Assembly: GCF_018785315.1 (NCBI RefSeq)
Contig: NZ_WQPN01000176.1
Coordinates: forward strand, 16,480 to 65,795
Origin: Clostridium sp. MCC353
GTDB lineage: Bacteria > Bacillota > Clostridia > Lachnospirales > Lachnospiraceae
Reading direction: 5' to 3'
DNA length: 49,316 nucleotides
Shown: one piece after another, positions 24,033 to 33,067 of the stretch
Layout: every line of letters begins with the position of its first letter
Position numbering within the stretch: the first letter of the stretch is position 1
Notes under the pieces: model-generated
Database searches by the model: none
The model's input: the letters and a program-made list of their open reading frames with translations, nothing else
What the model was told of the DNA's origin: nothing
Program-made: the position numbers and the translations under genes

Positions 24033-25886
24033 CTAATATTTCACATCAATCTTATATTCTTTCAGCCAGTAATTCACCTGGAGTATATAGGCAAGCATCT
24101 GCGGGCCTGCCATCAACTGGCCATACCAGGGTTTTCCGTAATCCGACGGGGAATTTAAAAATTCCTGGATTTTCCGTTTGCTTAAAAACTGCATGACAGG
24201 TGAAGTTCCATCGTGCATCATTTCTTTTATTCTGCGTACCAGAAGGGCTTCGTAATTGCGGTCGTAGGTTTTCGGATAAGGCGATTTTTTGCGGAACAGG
24301 ATTTCGTCCGGCAGAAGGCCCCTTCCCGATTCCCGGAGCAGATATTTGACTACGCCGTCCCTGGTCTTCATATCCCACGGCACATTCCAGATATATTCGA
24401 TGATCCGGTGGTCTGCAAATGGCACTCTGGCTTCCAGGCCGGAGTACATGCTGGCGCGGTCCATGCGGGTGAGCAGAGTCTGCATGAACCATTTCAGATT
24501 CAGATAGGAAATCTCACGCCTCCGGGCCTCTTCTGGGGTGTCATCCGCGCATAAAGGCGTTTCAGCTTTGGATTTGGCATAGGCGGCCGCCACGTAATCA
24601 TCCATCCGGAGATAATCGAGAAAATCGTCATTTAACAGGGCTTTTCGGGCATTTAAATCCATGGTCCATGGAAATGTATCCGCTTCAAAACATTCCTTTT
24701 TATGGAACCAGGGATAGCCGCCGAAGATTTCGTCCGCGCATTCTCCGGTCAGAGCTACTTTGTTGTAGTTTTTTACGAGAGAGCAGAAGTAGAGCATGGA
24801 GGAATCCACATCGGCCATGGAAGGCAGGTCATGGGCTTTCACGGAATCATATAAGAGATCGGCCTGGGTTTCGCTTTGGCATTCCAGGTATTTGTGATTG
24901 GAGCCCAGAAATGCCACCATTTTATCCACGTAGGGCCGGTCCTGGGACGGCTGGAAGGAGCTGGCTTTGAAATTCTTGTCATTATCTGTAAAATCAAAGG
25001 AAAAGGTGTTAAGCTGTCTGCCCTGCTTTTTCAGCTCTTTGGCGCAGATGGCGGATACCAGGCTGGAATCCACGCCGCCGGACAGGAACGTACAGATGGG
25101 CACATCAGAAACCATCTGCCTCTTTACTGCGTCATAAACCAGGGAACCGGTTTTTTCGATTGTGGTATCAAGGCTGTCTTCGTGGGGATGGCTGCTTAAC
25201 TGCCAATAGCGGGTCAGATGGCTGCCCTCAGGGGTGCAGAGAAGATAATATCCGGGCAGCAGCTCATCAATGCCTTGAAAGACGCCGCAGCCATAGGTTT
25301 TGGCAGGCCCGATGCTGAATATCTCATTGAGCCCGTTTGAATCAATGACAGGCTTTATGTCAGGGTGGGCGAACAGCCCTTTCAGCTCCGAAGCGAATAT
25401 GGTTTCCTCACCTCTTTGGGCATAGAAAAGCGGTTTTACGCCGCTCCGGTCCCTGAACAGATACAAGGACTGGTGAACCGGATCTGTGACCGCAAATGCG
25501 AATATGCCGTTCATCCGTTTCACAAAGTTAGGCCCGTATTCGATGAAACCGGTTATGACCACTTCCGTATCGCTGGAAGTGGTGAAATGCCATCCTTTTT
25601 CCATGAGATCGTGTTTCAGTTCCGCCATATTATACAATTCACCGTTGTATACAATGCCGTAGAGATAGTCCCCGGCCCGCTTAAATATGGGCTGGTGGCC
25701 AGTGGTAAGGTCAATGACGGAAAGCCTGGCGTGGCTCAGGCCGAAGTGGGAAGTCAGGCTGGTCCCGCTGTCGTCCGGCCCTCTGTGCCTCTGGACCTTG
25801 TTCATATTTTCGAGTATCGTCCTGTAGTATTCCGGGTGTTTATCATAATCGGTATGTGGGTGGTAAAAACCTCCGATTCCACACAT
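24033..25886 (-). CDS. asnB: Asparagine synthase (glutamine-hydrolysing)
   Basis: A 617-residue enzyme that makes asparagine from aspartate, glutamine and ATP. The N-terminus is MCGIGGF, so Cys2 becomes the catalytic nucleophile of the class II glutaminase. The domain continues with HRGPDDSG and YNGELYN. The synthetase domain has the PP-loop LSGGVDSS and the TGECADEIFGGYPW motif. GGAGG lies upstream of ATG 25886. It sits between a transporter gene and uppP on the minus strand. Some relatives amidate cell-wall or antibiotic substrates, but the closest look is the standard AsnB type. Confidence 0.93.
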   Translation of the reverse strand: MCGIGGFYHPHTDYDKHPEYYRTILENMNKVQRHRGPDDSGTSLTSHFGLSHARLSVIDLTTGHQPIFKRAGDYLYGIVYNGELYNMAELKHDLMEKGWHFTTSSDTEVVITGFIEYGPNFVKRMNGIFAFAVTDPVHQSLYLFRDRSGVKPLFYAQRGEETIFASELKGLFAHPDIKPVIDSNGLNEIFSIGPAKTYGCGVFQGIDELLPGYYLLCTPEGSHLTRYWQLSSHPHEDSLDTTIEKTGSLVYDAVKRQMVSDVPICTFLSGGVDSSLVSAICAKELKKQGRQLNTFSFDFTDNDKNFKASSFQPSQDRPYVDKMVAFLGSNHKYLECQSETQADLLYDSVKAHDLPSMADVDSSMLYFCSLVKNYNKVALTGECADEIFGGYPWFHKKECFEADTFPWTMDLNARKALLNDDFLDYLRMDDYVAAAYAKSKAETPLCADDTPEEARRREISYLNLKWFMQTLLTRMDRASMYSGLEARVPFADHRIIEYIWNVPWDMKTRDGVVKYLLRESGRGLLPDEILFRKKSPYPKTYDRNYEALLVRRIKEMMHDGTSPVMQFLSKRKIQEFLNSPSDYGKPWYGQLMAGPQMLAYILQVNYWLKEYKIDVKY

Positions 25887-25953
25887 ATAATACCTCCGTT
25901 CCCGCCGTGATGCGGCGTCGTGCTTCCCGTAAGCTTATAAGCCGCGGGAATTT

Positions 25954-27330
25954 TTATAATAAGAAACAGGCAGTTAAAAACGTACAGGCAAAGCCAATCA
26001 TGACCGGCAGCAGGTTTTTCCGCGCCAGATCCAGAGGATTGACATTACAAATGGCAGCTACCGGGATCAGGCCCCATGGAACGATGGTCCCGCCGCCCAC
26101 GAAGATGGCCGTAATCTGTCCGAGGGCCGCTAAAACAGGAACGGATACGTTCATGGCAGAACCAAAGGTATGGGCCAGGGCGCCGGTAAGAGGCAGGCCG
26201 GAAAAGCCGGAGCCGTCAAGTCCTGTAAGACCGCCTACAATCATTTGTATGAAGGCAGTCATATATTTATTTAACGGAGCGTTGTTGGCAAGCCATATGG
26301 CCCAGTCGTTCATGATTCCGCTTTTGAACTCTCCGCCCATAATCGTGGTGATCCCTTCTCCGCCCAGGAAGAAAAAGGCTCCGATGATGATGACAGGCGC
26401 AAAGATGCGGATTGCGAAGAGGAAACCGTCCGTAACATAGCCGGTAACTTTTTCCAGTGCCTGTTTCCGGAATGCTAAAATGGCTCCGGCGCACATCAGG
26501 AGAACAGCGGTTCCCGACACGATGCTGGTTGCGTCTCCCCCCTTTAAGTCCAGGATCAGCATGAAAATGATATCGGCAATAAATGCGGCGGGCGTGAGGA
26601 CCGCTAAAATAACAGCCGCTTTTGTGGGAGCCGTATCCCGTTTTACTTCATTTTCCGACAGGGCCATCACATCAGGGCGCTGGCTCATGGAATTTCTGTT
26701 GAGAAAAAAAGCAGAAGCCACAGTAGCGGCTCCCATAACCAGAAAAAGCGGCCTTCCTTCAGAAAGGATGCTGCCGGTGGTGATGCCTGCGGCGCCGGCG
26801 GAAATGGCCGGAGCCCCTTGTATAACAAAATCATAGCTGAGGGCGATTCCGTGTCCGAACAGATTCATGGCCATAGCTGCGGCCAGCGGTTTCAACCCGG
26901 CTTTTACAGCGAAGGGCAGCATGATTGCCCCTACCAGCGCAACGGATGGGGAAGGCCATAAAAACAGGGAAAACAAAAGCATGGTGATTCCCAGAATCCA
27001 CCAGGTGACAGAGGGCGAACTCATGATTTTAGACATGGGCCGCATCAGGAGATAGTCGCTCCCTAAATCGGCCAGGCATTTGGACAGGGCGGTAACCAGC
27101 GCGATGGTGGCGATGATTTCCATGAATTGAATCGCTGCATAGAGAATAGAATTGAATATCACCTGAATGGCTCCTGTAATGGTTCCAAGACCTGTGAGCC
27201 CTAATAAAAATAAAAACGCGATACAGACTAACGGGGTATCTTTACGGCAGATCATAACTGCTAATATGACAATAACGCCAATGAGATAAATATAGTGCAG
27301 CGGGGTAAGCACAGTTGCGGTTTCAAGCAT
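25954..27330 (-). CDS. Polytopic membrane transporter, possibly ion-transporter superfamily
   Basis: About 458 residues with 11 or 12 hydrophobic segments and no soluble domain. Features are an N-terminal helix (YIYLIGVIVILAVMI), a SPSVALVGAIMLPFAVKAGL segment, and a GGLTGLDGSGFSGLPL loop rich in Gly and Ser of the kind seen at re-entrant loops. The overall layout is like GntP or CitMHS-type carboxylate symporters, but I do not recognise the subfamily. I chose ATG 27330 because AGGAG lies 8 nt upstream; a GTG at 27339 is in frame. asnB follows 67 bp downstream. The substrate is unknown. Confidence 0.6.
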   Translation of the reverse strand: MLETATVLTPLHYIYLIGVIVILAVMICRKDTPLVCIAFLFLLGLTGLGTITGAIQVIFNSILYAAIQFMEIIATIALVTALSKCLADLGSDYLLMRPMSKIMSSPSVTWWILGITMLLFSLFLWPSPSVALVGAIMLPFAVKAGLKPLAAAMAMNLFGHGIALSYDFVIQGAPAISAGAAGITTGSILSEGRPLFLVMGAATVASAFFLNRNSMSQRPDVMALSENEVKRDTAPTKAAVILAVLTPAAFIADIIFMLILDLKGGDATSIVSGTAVLLMCAGAILAFRKQALEKVTGYVTDGFLFAIRIFAPVIIIGAFFFLGGEGITTIMGGEFKSGIMNDWAIWLANNAPLNKYMTAFIQMIVGGLTGLDGSGFSGLPLTGALAHTFGSAMNVSVPVLAALGQITAIFVGGGTIVPWGLIPVAAICNVNPLDLARKNLLPVMIGFACTFLTACFLL

Positions 27331-27515
27331 GGCGGTCACTCCTGTATTGGAAAGAATATAGTTTATATATATGACATGGTTTGGATTTTGTTTGTAAAAA
27401 TAATGGTATTTTTTGTGGAAAATGGCTATAATGTTGCATATATCACAGAAAAAAAGCCGCGGTTATGGTAGAATTCTATTAAGAAAATGGGAAGCAAAAG
27501 AAAGGGGAATGCAGA

Positions 27516-27938
27516 ATGTATGCGAGTTTTGATGATTCATTAATTACGGGGAATGATATGATAGATTCCCAGCATAAAGAGCTGATCGGAAGGATCAACA
27601 ACCTGCTGGTTAAGGCGGAGAATAAGCCGGATAAGGTGGATTCCGTTAAGATGCTGGATCATCTGGCGGAGTACACGGAATTTCATTTTGGAGAAGAGGA
27701 GAAGCTTCAAAAGGAAATCGGCTATCCGGGTATGGCGGAGCACTTAAAAAAGCATGAAGAGCTGCGCCGTTCAGTACAGGAACTCTATGAGATGCTGGAA
27801 GAACAGGAGGGCCCTACGGACGCGTTTGTAGAGCAGGTGAATAAGAAGGTCTTGGAGTGGCTGTACAGCCATATCCAGGGATTTGACCGTTCCGTAGCGG
27901 AGTATAAATATATGCGGGACAATAATGACCGGTTATAA
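27516..27938 (+). CDS. Bacteriohemerythrin
   Basis: A 140-residue four-helix non-heme di-iron protein that binds O2. The ligands fit the family exactly: His20 (DSQHKEL), His57 and Glu61 (EFHFGEEE), His76 and His80 (EHLKKHEEL), His119 and Asp124 (SHIQGFD). AAAGGGG precedes the start. It is a single-gene unit with a strong terminator. In anaerobes such proteins are thought to store, sense or scavenge oxygen. The O2-type RNR and 8-oxoguanine glycosylase in the same window fit occasional oxygen exposure, but no shared regulation is seen. Confidence 0.95.
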   Translation: MYASFDDSLITGNDMIDSQHKELIGRINNLLVKAENKPDKVDSVKMLDHLAEYTEFHFGEEEKLQKEIGYPGMAEHLKKHEELRRSVQELYEMLEEQEGPTDAFVEQVNKKVLEWLYSHIQGFDRSVAEYKYMRDNNDRL

Positions 27939-27948
27939 GGAAGAGGGG

Positions 27949-27978
27949 GGAGTGCCGACGGTGTCGGCGCTCCTTTTT
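27949..27978 (+). terminator. Rho-independent terminator after hemerythrin
   Basis: GGAGTGCCGAC (27949-27959), loop GGT, GTCGGCGCTCC (27963-27973), then five Ts. An 11-bp GC-rich stem with one G-T pair; a textbook intrinsic terminator. Confidence 0.92.
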
Positions 27979-28057
27979 ACGGTCTGAAAATCCGCATTTT
28001 CAAACGATGGAAGGGCTTATTTTCAGAAAAATAAAATCAGTTAATTTATTAGTTTTA

Positions 28058-28086
28058 TTGAAAATGACTATACAAAGGAATATAAT
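28058..28086 (+). promoter_or_regulatory. Sigma-A promoter of the pyrophosphatase gene
   Basis: TTGAAA (28058-28063), 17 nt, perfect TATAAT (28081-28086), 55 bp upstream of the start codon. The surrounding DNA is AT-rich, which favours strong expression. Confidence 0.75.
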
Positions 28087-28141
28087 ATAATTAGAAGTAA
28101 AAATATTCTCATTTTAATGGTAGTAAGAGGAGGGGGATTCC

Positions 28142-30226
28142 ATGAATGTTATGTATGTTGTAGCAACTGGTTCATTTGCCGCTCTGATCTACGCTGCCTG
28201 CATGTTCATCCGGGTGAAACATCAGCCGGAAGGCAACGCTGAGATGATTAAAATCTCCACTGCGGTGAGAAAGGGGGCCGGCGCCTATTTAAGACGGCAG
28301 TATCTGGGAGTGGGCATATTCTTTGCCGTCGTGTTTGTGATACTGCTCTGCATGGCTGCCGGCGGTTTTTTAAGCTTTTTTACACCCTTTGCCTTTCTGA
28401 CAGGAGGTTTTTTCTCAGGCCTGTCTGGCTTTATCGGAATGAAAACCGCGACTATGGCTAACTGCCGGACGGCTGAAGGCGCCTCTCACAGCTTGAACCA
28501 AGGGCTTAAAGCGGCATTTTCAGCCGGTTCTGTTATGGGGTTTACCGTGGTTGGTTTGGGGCTTTTGGATCTGACCATCTGGTATTTTATATTGGATACG
28601 GTTTTCCGCTCACTGCCGGAGGCGGAGCGGATCGGGCAGATTACGGCGAATATGCTTACCTTTGGTATGGGAGCCTCCAGCATGGCATTGTTTGCCCGTG
28701 TGGGAGGCGGTATTTTTACCAAGGCGGCGGATGTGGGCGCCGACCTGGTTGGAAAAGTGGAAGCCGGCATTCCGGAAGACGATCCGCGGAACCCGGCAGT
28801 GATCGCGGATAACGTGGGAGACAACGTCGGGGATGTGGCTGGAATGGGGGCCGATCTTTACGAATCTTATGTGGGCTCCATCGTTTCCACCTCCGCTCTT
28901 GCGGTGGCGGCCGGATTTGGAATGAAAGGGGTTGCGGTTCCCATGCTTTTGGCTGCCTTTGGCGTAGCCGCCTCCATGGCCGGAACTCTGTTTGTTAAGA
29001 CAGATGAGAATGGGACCCAGAAAAGCCTTTTAAAAACCCTGCGCCTTGGAACCCATATCAGCGCGGTCCTGATTGTGATCGGCGCTTATGCCATCATCCA
29101 TTACCTTCTTCCCGGATACCGGGGAATTTATATCGCGGTGCTGTCGGGGCTGGCAGCAGGAGTTGCAATCGGGGAAGTGACGGAATATTTCACATCCGCT
29201 TCTTATAAACCTACAAAGAAATTGGCCGCCTCCAGTGAAACCGGGGCGGGCACTGTGATCATCAGCGGACTGTCCCTGGGAATGCTTTCTACCGTAATCC
29301 CTGTCATCATCGTGAGCGCGTCGGTGCTGGTCAGCTATTATTGTTCAGGCGGGGCGGAGAATTTCAACATCGGCCTTTACGGCGTGGGCGTGTCGGCGGT
29401 AGGCATGCTGTCCACTCTGGGAATCACCCTGGCCACCGACGCATATGGTCCGGTTGCGGACAATGCCGGAGGGATAGCGGAGATGGCCCATATGCCGCCG
29501 GAGGTGAGAAACAGAACGGATGCCCTCGATTCCCTGGGCAATACGACAGCGGCTACGGGGAAGGGGTTTGCCATCGGTTCGGCGGCTCTGACCGCCCTGG
29601 CATTAATCGCATCCTACATCGATAAAGTAAAACAGCTCAGTCCGGGAATTGACCTGGATCTGTCCATAACCAATCCCACTGTGTTAATCGGCCTGTTCAT
29701 CGGCGGCATGCTGCCGTTTTTGTTTGCCTCCCTCACCATGGAGGCGGTGGGAAAAGCGGCCCAGTCCATTGTTCTGGAAGTGCGCCGCCAGTTTAAGGAG
29801 ATCACAGGGCTGCTGGAAGGAAAGGCGGAACCTGATTATGCCTCCTGTGTGGATATGTGTACCAAATCGGCCCAGAAACTGATGCTGGCCCCGGCGCTGG
29901 TGGCGGTGATTGTGCCGGTTGCCGTTGGACTGCTTTTGGGAGTCAATGGCGTGGCCGGGCTTCTGGCCGGCAATACGGTGACCGGATTTGTGCTGGCTGT
30001 CATGATGGCCAACGCAGGCGGGGCCTGGGATAACGCGAAGAAATACATTGAGAGCGGAGAATATGGAGGAAAGGGCAGTGAAGAGCATAAAGCGGCGGTA
30101 GTGGGAGATACGGTAGGGGATCCGTTTAAGGATACGTCAGGACCGTCCATTAATATACTGATAAAGCTGACTTCTATGGTATCCATTGTGTTTGCGGGGC
30201 TGGTTGTGGCGGTGCACCTGCTGTAA
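28142..30226 (+). CDS. hppA: K+-dependent ion-translocating membrane pyrophosphatase
   Basis: A 694-residue integral membrane PPase with about 16 helices that couples PPi hydrolysis to H+ or Na+ export. The active-site signature is complete: DVGADLVGKVEAGIPEDDPRNPA with the following DNVGDNVGD, the DAYGPVADNAGG segment, and the C-terminal DTVGDPFKDTSGPS. The motif GNTTAA has Ala where K+-independent enzymes have Lys, so K+ activation is expected. Whether Na+ or H+ is pumped cannot be settled by eye. Strong promoter and AGAGGAGG site upstream. With the two PPi-type phosphofructokinases, it ties PPi to energy conservation. Confidence 0.96.
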   Translation: MNVMYVVATGSFAALIYAACMFIRVKHQPEGNAEMIKISTAVRKGAGAYLRRQYLGVGIFFAVVFVILLCMAAGGFLSFFTPFAFLTGGFFSGLSGFIGMKTATMANCRTAEGASHSLNQGLKAAFSAGSVMGFTVVGLGLLDLTIWYFILDTVFRSLPEAERIGQITANMLTFGMGASSMALFARVGGGIFTKAADVGADLVGKVEAGIPEDDPRNPAVIADNVGDNVGDVAGMGADLYESYVGSIVSTSALAVAAGFGMKGVAVPMLLAAFGVAASMAGTLFVKTDENGTQKSLLKTLRLGTHISAVLIVIGAYAIIHYLLPGYRGIYIAVLSGLAAGVAIGEVTEYFTSASYKPTKKLAASSETGAGTVIISGLSLGMLSTVIPVIIVSASVLVSYYCSGGAENFNIGLYGVGVSAVGMLSTLGITLATDAYGPVADNAGGIAEMAHMPPEVRNRTDALDSLGNTTAATGKGFAIGSAALTALALIASYIDKVKQLSPGIDLDLSITNPTVLIGLFIGGMLPFLFASLTMEAVGKAAQSIVLEVRRQFKEITGLLEGKAEPDYASCVDMCTKSAQKLMLAPALVAVIVPVAVGLLLGVNGVAGLLAGNTVTGFVLAVMMANAGGAWDNAKKYIESGEYGGKGSEEHKAAVVGDTVGDPFKDTSGPSINILIKLTSMVSIVFAGLVVAVHLL

Positions 30227-30242
30227 AGCCAAGCGTGTAAAG

Positions 30243-30282
30243 TCAAGCGTGAAGGCATTTTCGAAAATGCCTTCACGCTTGA
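30243..30282. repeat. Perfect 40-bp palindrome, second copy of the GGCATTTTCGAAAATGCC repeat
   Basis: TCAAGCGTGAAGGCATTTTC and its exact reverse complement form an uninterrupted palindrome 17 nt after the pyrophosphatase stop. The core and the flank ACGCTTGATGT match the repeat at 18778-18835. It may end transcription although only AAAATT follows. The region before it also holds a near-duplicate AAGCGTGTAAAGTCAAGCGTG. Confidence 0.8.
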
Positions 30283-30322
30283 TGTAAAATTAACTGAATA
30301 TAAGGACAAATGCGAGGACAAC

Positions 30323-31177
30323 ATGTACAAAATTAAATTAAATGACCTGAATTTAAACCAAATAATGAATTCCGGCCAATGCTTTCGAATGAAAATAAAA
30401 ACAGACCAGAAATCAGAAACAGACCAGAAAACAGAAACACCGGTTAAATCCATTTACACCATCACAGCCGCCAACCATTATGTAGAGATTACGCAAAATG
30501 AAGACCATTTTACTTTCTCCTGCCGCCGTGATGAATTTGAAACCATCTGGCATCCGTATCTGGATCTGCAGACTGACTATGGTAAAATAAAAGCCGGAAT
30601 AGATAAAAAGGATGAATATCTCCTGAGAGCCGTGGAATATGGCTGGGGAATCCGTATTCTGCGGCAGGATCTGTGGGAGATGATCATCACTTTTTTAATT
30701 TCCCAGAATAACAACGTCTCCAGGATCAGAAACAGCGTGGAAATCCTGAGCAGCCAACTGGGGAAACGCTGTAGTACAGACAGCGGCGGCGTATATAATG
30801 CATTCCCCCGGCCAGAGGAGATTTTGGAAGCGGGAATGGAACGCTTGGGGAATATGGGCCTTGGATACCGGGATAAATACATCCTGAAAATGGCGGAGAG
30901 CGTGGTAAAAGGGGATTTAAATCTGGATGCCCTCAAGGCGGCGGGGTATGAAGACGCCCATCAGATGCTGACCGCCCAATATGGAATCGGGAAGAAGGTG
31001 GCCGACTGCATCTGCCTGTTCGGCCTGCACCATGTGGATGCATTTCCGGTAGATACCCACATAAAAAAGATTCTGAACCGTTTTTATCCCGGCGGATTTC
31101 CGTATGAGAATTACCGGGGCGTTTTAGGCATAATTCAGCAGTATATGTTTTATTATGATTTAGAAGGGAAAATGTGA
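30323..31177 (+). CDS. ogg: 8-oxoguanine DNA glycosylase (OGG1-type HhH-GPD)
   Basis: A 284-residue base-excision repair enzyme that removes oxidised guanine and may also cut the abasic site. It has the N-terminal TBP-like domain of OGG1/AlkA. The helix-hairpin-helix follows in YGIGKKVADCICLFGL, with Lys225 as the catalytic amine and Asp244 (FPVDTHI) as the conserved acid. DLWEMIITFLISQNNNVSRI matches the family's conserved helix. It starts 97 bp after the pyrophosphatase gene, past a palindrome, and ends 27 bp before an OLD-like ATPase/nuclease gene on the same strand, which suggests a small DNA-maintenance operon. Confidence 0.9.
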   Translation: MYKIKLNDLNLNQIMNSGQCFRMKIKTDQKSETDQKTETPVKSIYTITAANHYVEITQNEDHFTFSCRRDEFETIWHPYLDLQTDYGKIKAGIDKKDEYLLRAVEYGWGIRILRQDLWEMIITFLISQNNNVSRIRNSVEILSSQLGKRCSTDSGGVYNAFPRPEEILEAGMERLGNMGLGYRDKYILKMAESVVKGDLNLDALKAAGYEDAHQMLTAQYGIGKKVADCICLFGLHHVDAFPVDTHIKKILNRFYPGGFPYENYRGVLGIIQQYMFYYDLEGKM

Positions 31178-31204
31178 TATACTGGTAGCTGAAAGGAGTT
31201 GCCT

Positions 31205-33067
31205 ATGCGCCTGGCGGATTTACATATTAAGAATTTTAACACCATACGGGATATGAAGATAACGGAAATTGAAGACGCGCTGATTCTGGTAGGCAAGAAC
31301 AATACCGGAAAGACGGCAGTGTTAAATGCGGTGCGCGCTTTGTCCGGAGATTATGAGATCACCATTGATGATTTTAATGAAAAACTGCAGAATATAGAGA
31401 TTAAAGCCCGTCTGGAGATCCTGGAAGAGGATCTTATGATGCTTCATAAAAATGGAGTGGTGAGCCAATATAAGCGTTATGACGCCTGGAAAAGGGATTT
31501 TCAGAAGAAACTGCCCTCTTTCCACGATCATATGCTGGAGTTTAAATATGTGGTGAACCAACAGGGCACCATTCGGTACTACGATGGGTTTGAAAAGAAT
31601 AACCGCTATGTGGCGGAGGTATTTCCAAAGATCTATTTTATCGACACCCAGAGAGAGGTGAGCCAGCTTCAGGAAGCTCTTTTGATGTTCCAGGAAGATG
31701 AGCTTTTAAAGCAGATGCGTTCCAACCGCTGCATGTTTACGCCTAATAAAAAATGCAGCCATTGTTTCCAATGCATTGGTCTGATCAACCAGAAAAAGCC
31801 GGAAGAGCTCAATGCCTTTGAGACGGCCAGGCTTTTGGAATATAAATTATATCAGCTCAACCTGGACGATTTTGCCCGGCGGGTCAACAGAAATTTCCAT
31901 AAAAACGGGGGATTTGAAGAAATCCAGTATCTGATTGACTGCGATATTGACCGTTTTTTCAAGGTACAGGCGATTTCATTCAACCGGGAACGGATATCGG
32001 CCGGGACGGTGGATAATATGAGCAAGGGCATGAAAAGCATCTATATGCTGTCCCTGTTGGAGACTTATATTGAAGAAGGCAACCGGACGCCCAGCATCAT
32101 CATGGTGGAAGATCCGGAGATTTTCCTCCACCCCCAGCTTCAGAAGATTTCCGGAGAGGTTTTGTACCGGTTATCCAAGTTAAACCAGGTGATATTCACC
32201 ACCTATTCCCCCAATTTCCTGTTTAATTTCAACAGCAGGCAGATCAGGCAGGTGGTTTTGGATCAGGAGTACTATGCGGTTGTGAAGGAAAAAAGCAGTA
32301 TTGACGCCATATTGGATGACTTGGGCTATGCGGCCAATGATTTTATGAACGTCAGCTTTGTATTTATTGTGGAGGGGAAACAGGATAAAAGCCGCCTTCC
32401 TCTCTTGCTGGAAAAATATTATTCCGAACTCTATGATGAAGAGGGGCATTTGGCCCGGGTATCCATCATAACCACCAACAGCTGTACCAATATAAAAACC
32501 TATGCCAATTTGAAATACATGAACCAGGTGTCTTTCCGGGACCAGTTTTTGATGATACGGGACGGAGACGGCCAGGACCCGGAGGTATTGGCAAAACAGC
32601 TTTGCAAATATTACGACGACCGCAGTTTGGAGGATGTGGATAAACTTCCGAAAGTGACCAGAAGAAATGTTTTAATACTGAAATACTACTCATTTGAAAA
32701 CTATTTCCTGAACCCTGCTGTTATGGCAAAACTTGGGATTGTAAAGGATGAGGAGGAATTCTACCGGATTTTATTCGATAAATGGAAGGAATATCTGCAC
32801 CGGATGAAAAGCGGCCGGCATCTGATCCAGGTTTTGGGGAAAGACCTGGAGAATCCGGATGATCTGAAAAATCATATGGAGGAGTTTTTGATCTATATGC
32901 GGGGCCATAATCTGTATGACATTTTTTACGGCCCCTATAAGGACAGAGAAAATGAAATCCTGAAGCAGTATATCGATCTGGCTCCCCGGGAAGATTTTGC
33001 GGATATTCTGGACGCGGTTGACCGCTTTGTATATTTTGATAACAGGAAGAAGAACCAGGCCATATGA
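31205..33067 (+). CDS. OLD-like AAA ATPase with TOPRIM nuclease domain and Cys4 insert
   Basis: About 620 residues. Walker A is GKNNTGKT (30-37), a signature-like SKGMKSIYMLSLLE lies near 273-286, and Walker B is IIMVED (298-303) followed by FLHPQ and TTYSPN. This is the SMC/RecF-like ATPase of the OLD family. The C-terminal part carries TOPRIM residues Glu390 (FIVEGKQDK) and Asp453/Asp455 (IRDGDGQD), and the downstream motif YSFENYFLNP. A likely zinc-binding C176-x7-C184-x2-C187-x2-C190 sits inside the ATPase. ATG 31205 has AAAGGAG 6 nt upstream. The next gene overlaps by 4 bp. Function is probably DNA repair or phage defence; neither is proven. Confidence 0.85.
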   Translation: MRLADLHIKNFNTIRDMKITEIEDALILVGKNNTGKTAVLNAVRALSGDYEITIDDFNEKLQNIEIKARLEILEEDLMMLHKNGVVSQYKRYDAWKRDFQKKLPSFHDHMLEFKYVVNQQGTIRYYDGFEKNNRYVAEVFPKIYFIDTQREVSQLQEALLMFQEDELLKQMRSNRCMFTPNKKCSHCFQCIGLINQKKPEELNAFETARLLEYKLYQLNLDDFARRVNRNFHKNGGFEEIQYLIDCDIDRFFKVQAISFNRERISAGTVDNMSKGMKSIYMLSLLETYIEEGNRTPSIIMVEDPEIFLHPQLQKISGEVLYRLSKLNQVIFTTYSPNFLFNFNSRQIRQVVLDQEYYAVVKEKSSIDAILDDLGYAANDFMNVSFVFIVEGKQDKSRLPLLLEKYYSELYDEEGHLARVSIITTNSCTNIKTYANLKYMNQVSFRDQFLMIRDGDGQDPEVLAKQLCKYYDDRSLEDVDKLPKVTRRNVLILKYYSFENYFLNPAVMAKLGIVKDEEEFYRILFDKWKEYLHRMKSGRHLIQVLGKDLENPDDLKNHMEEFLIYMRGHNLYDIFYGPYKDRENEILKQYIDLAPREDFADILDAVDRFVYFDNRKKNQAI

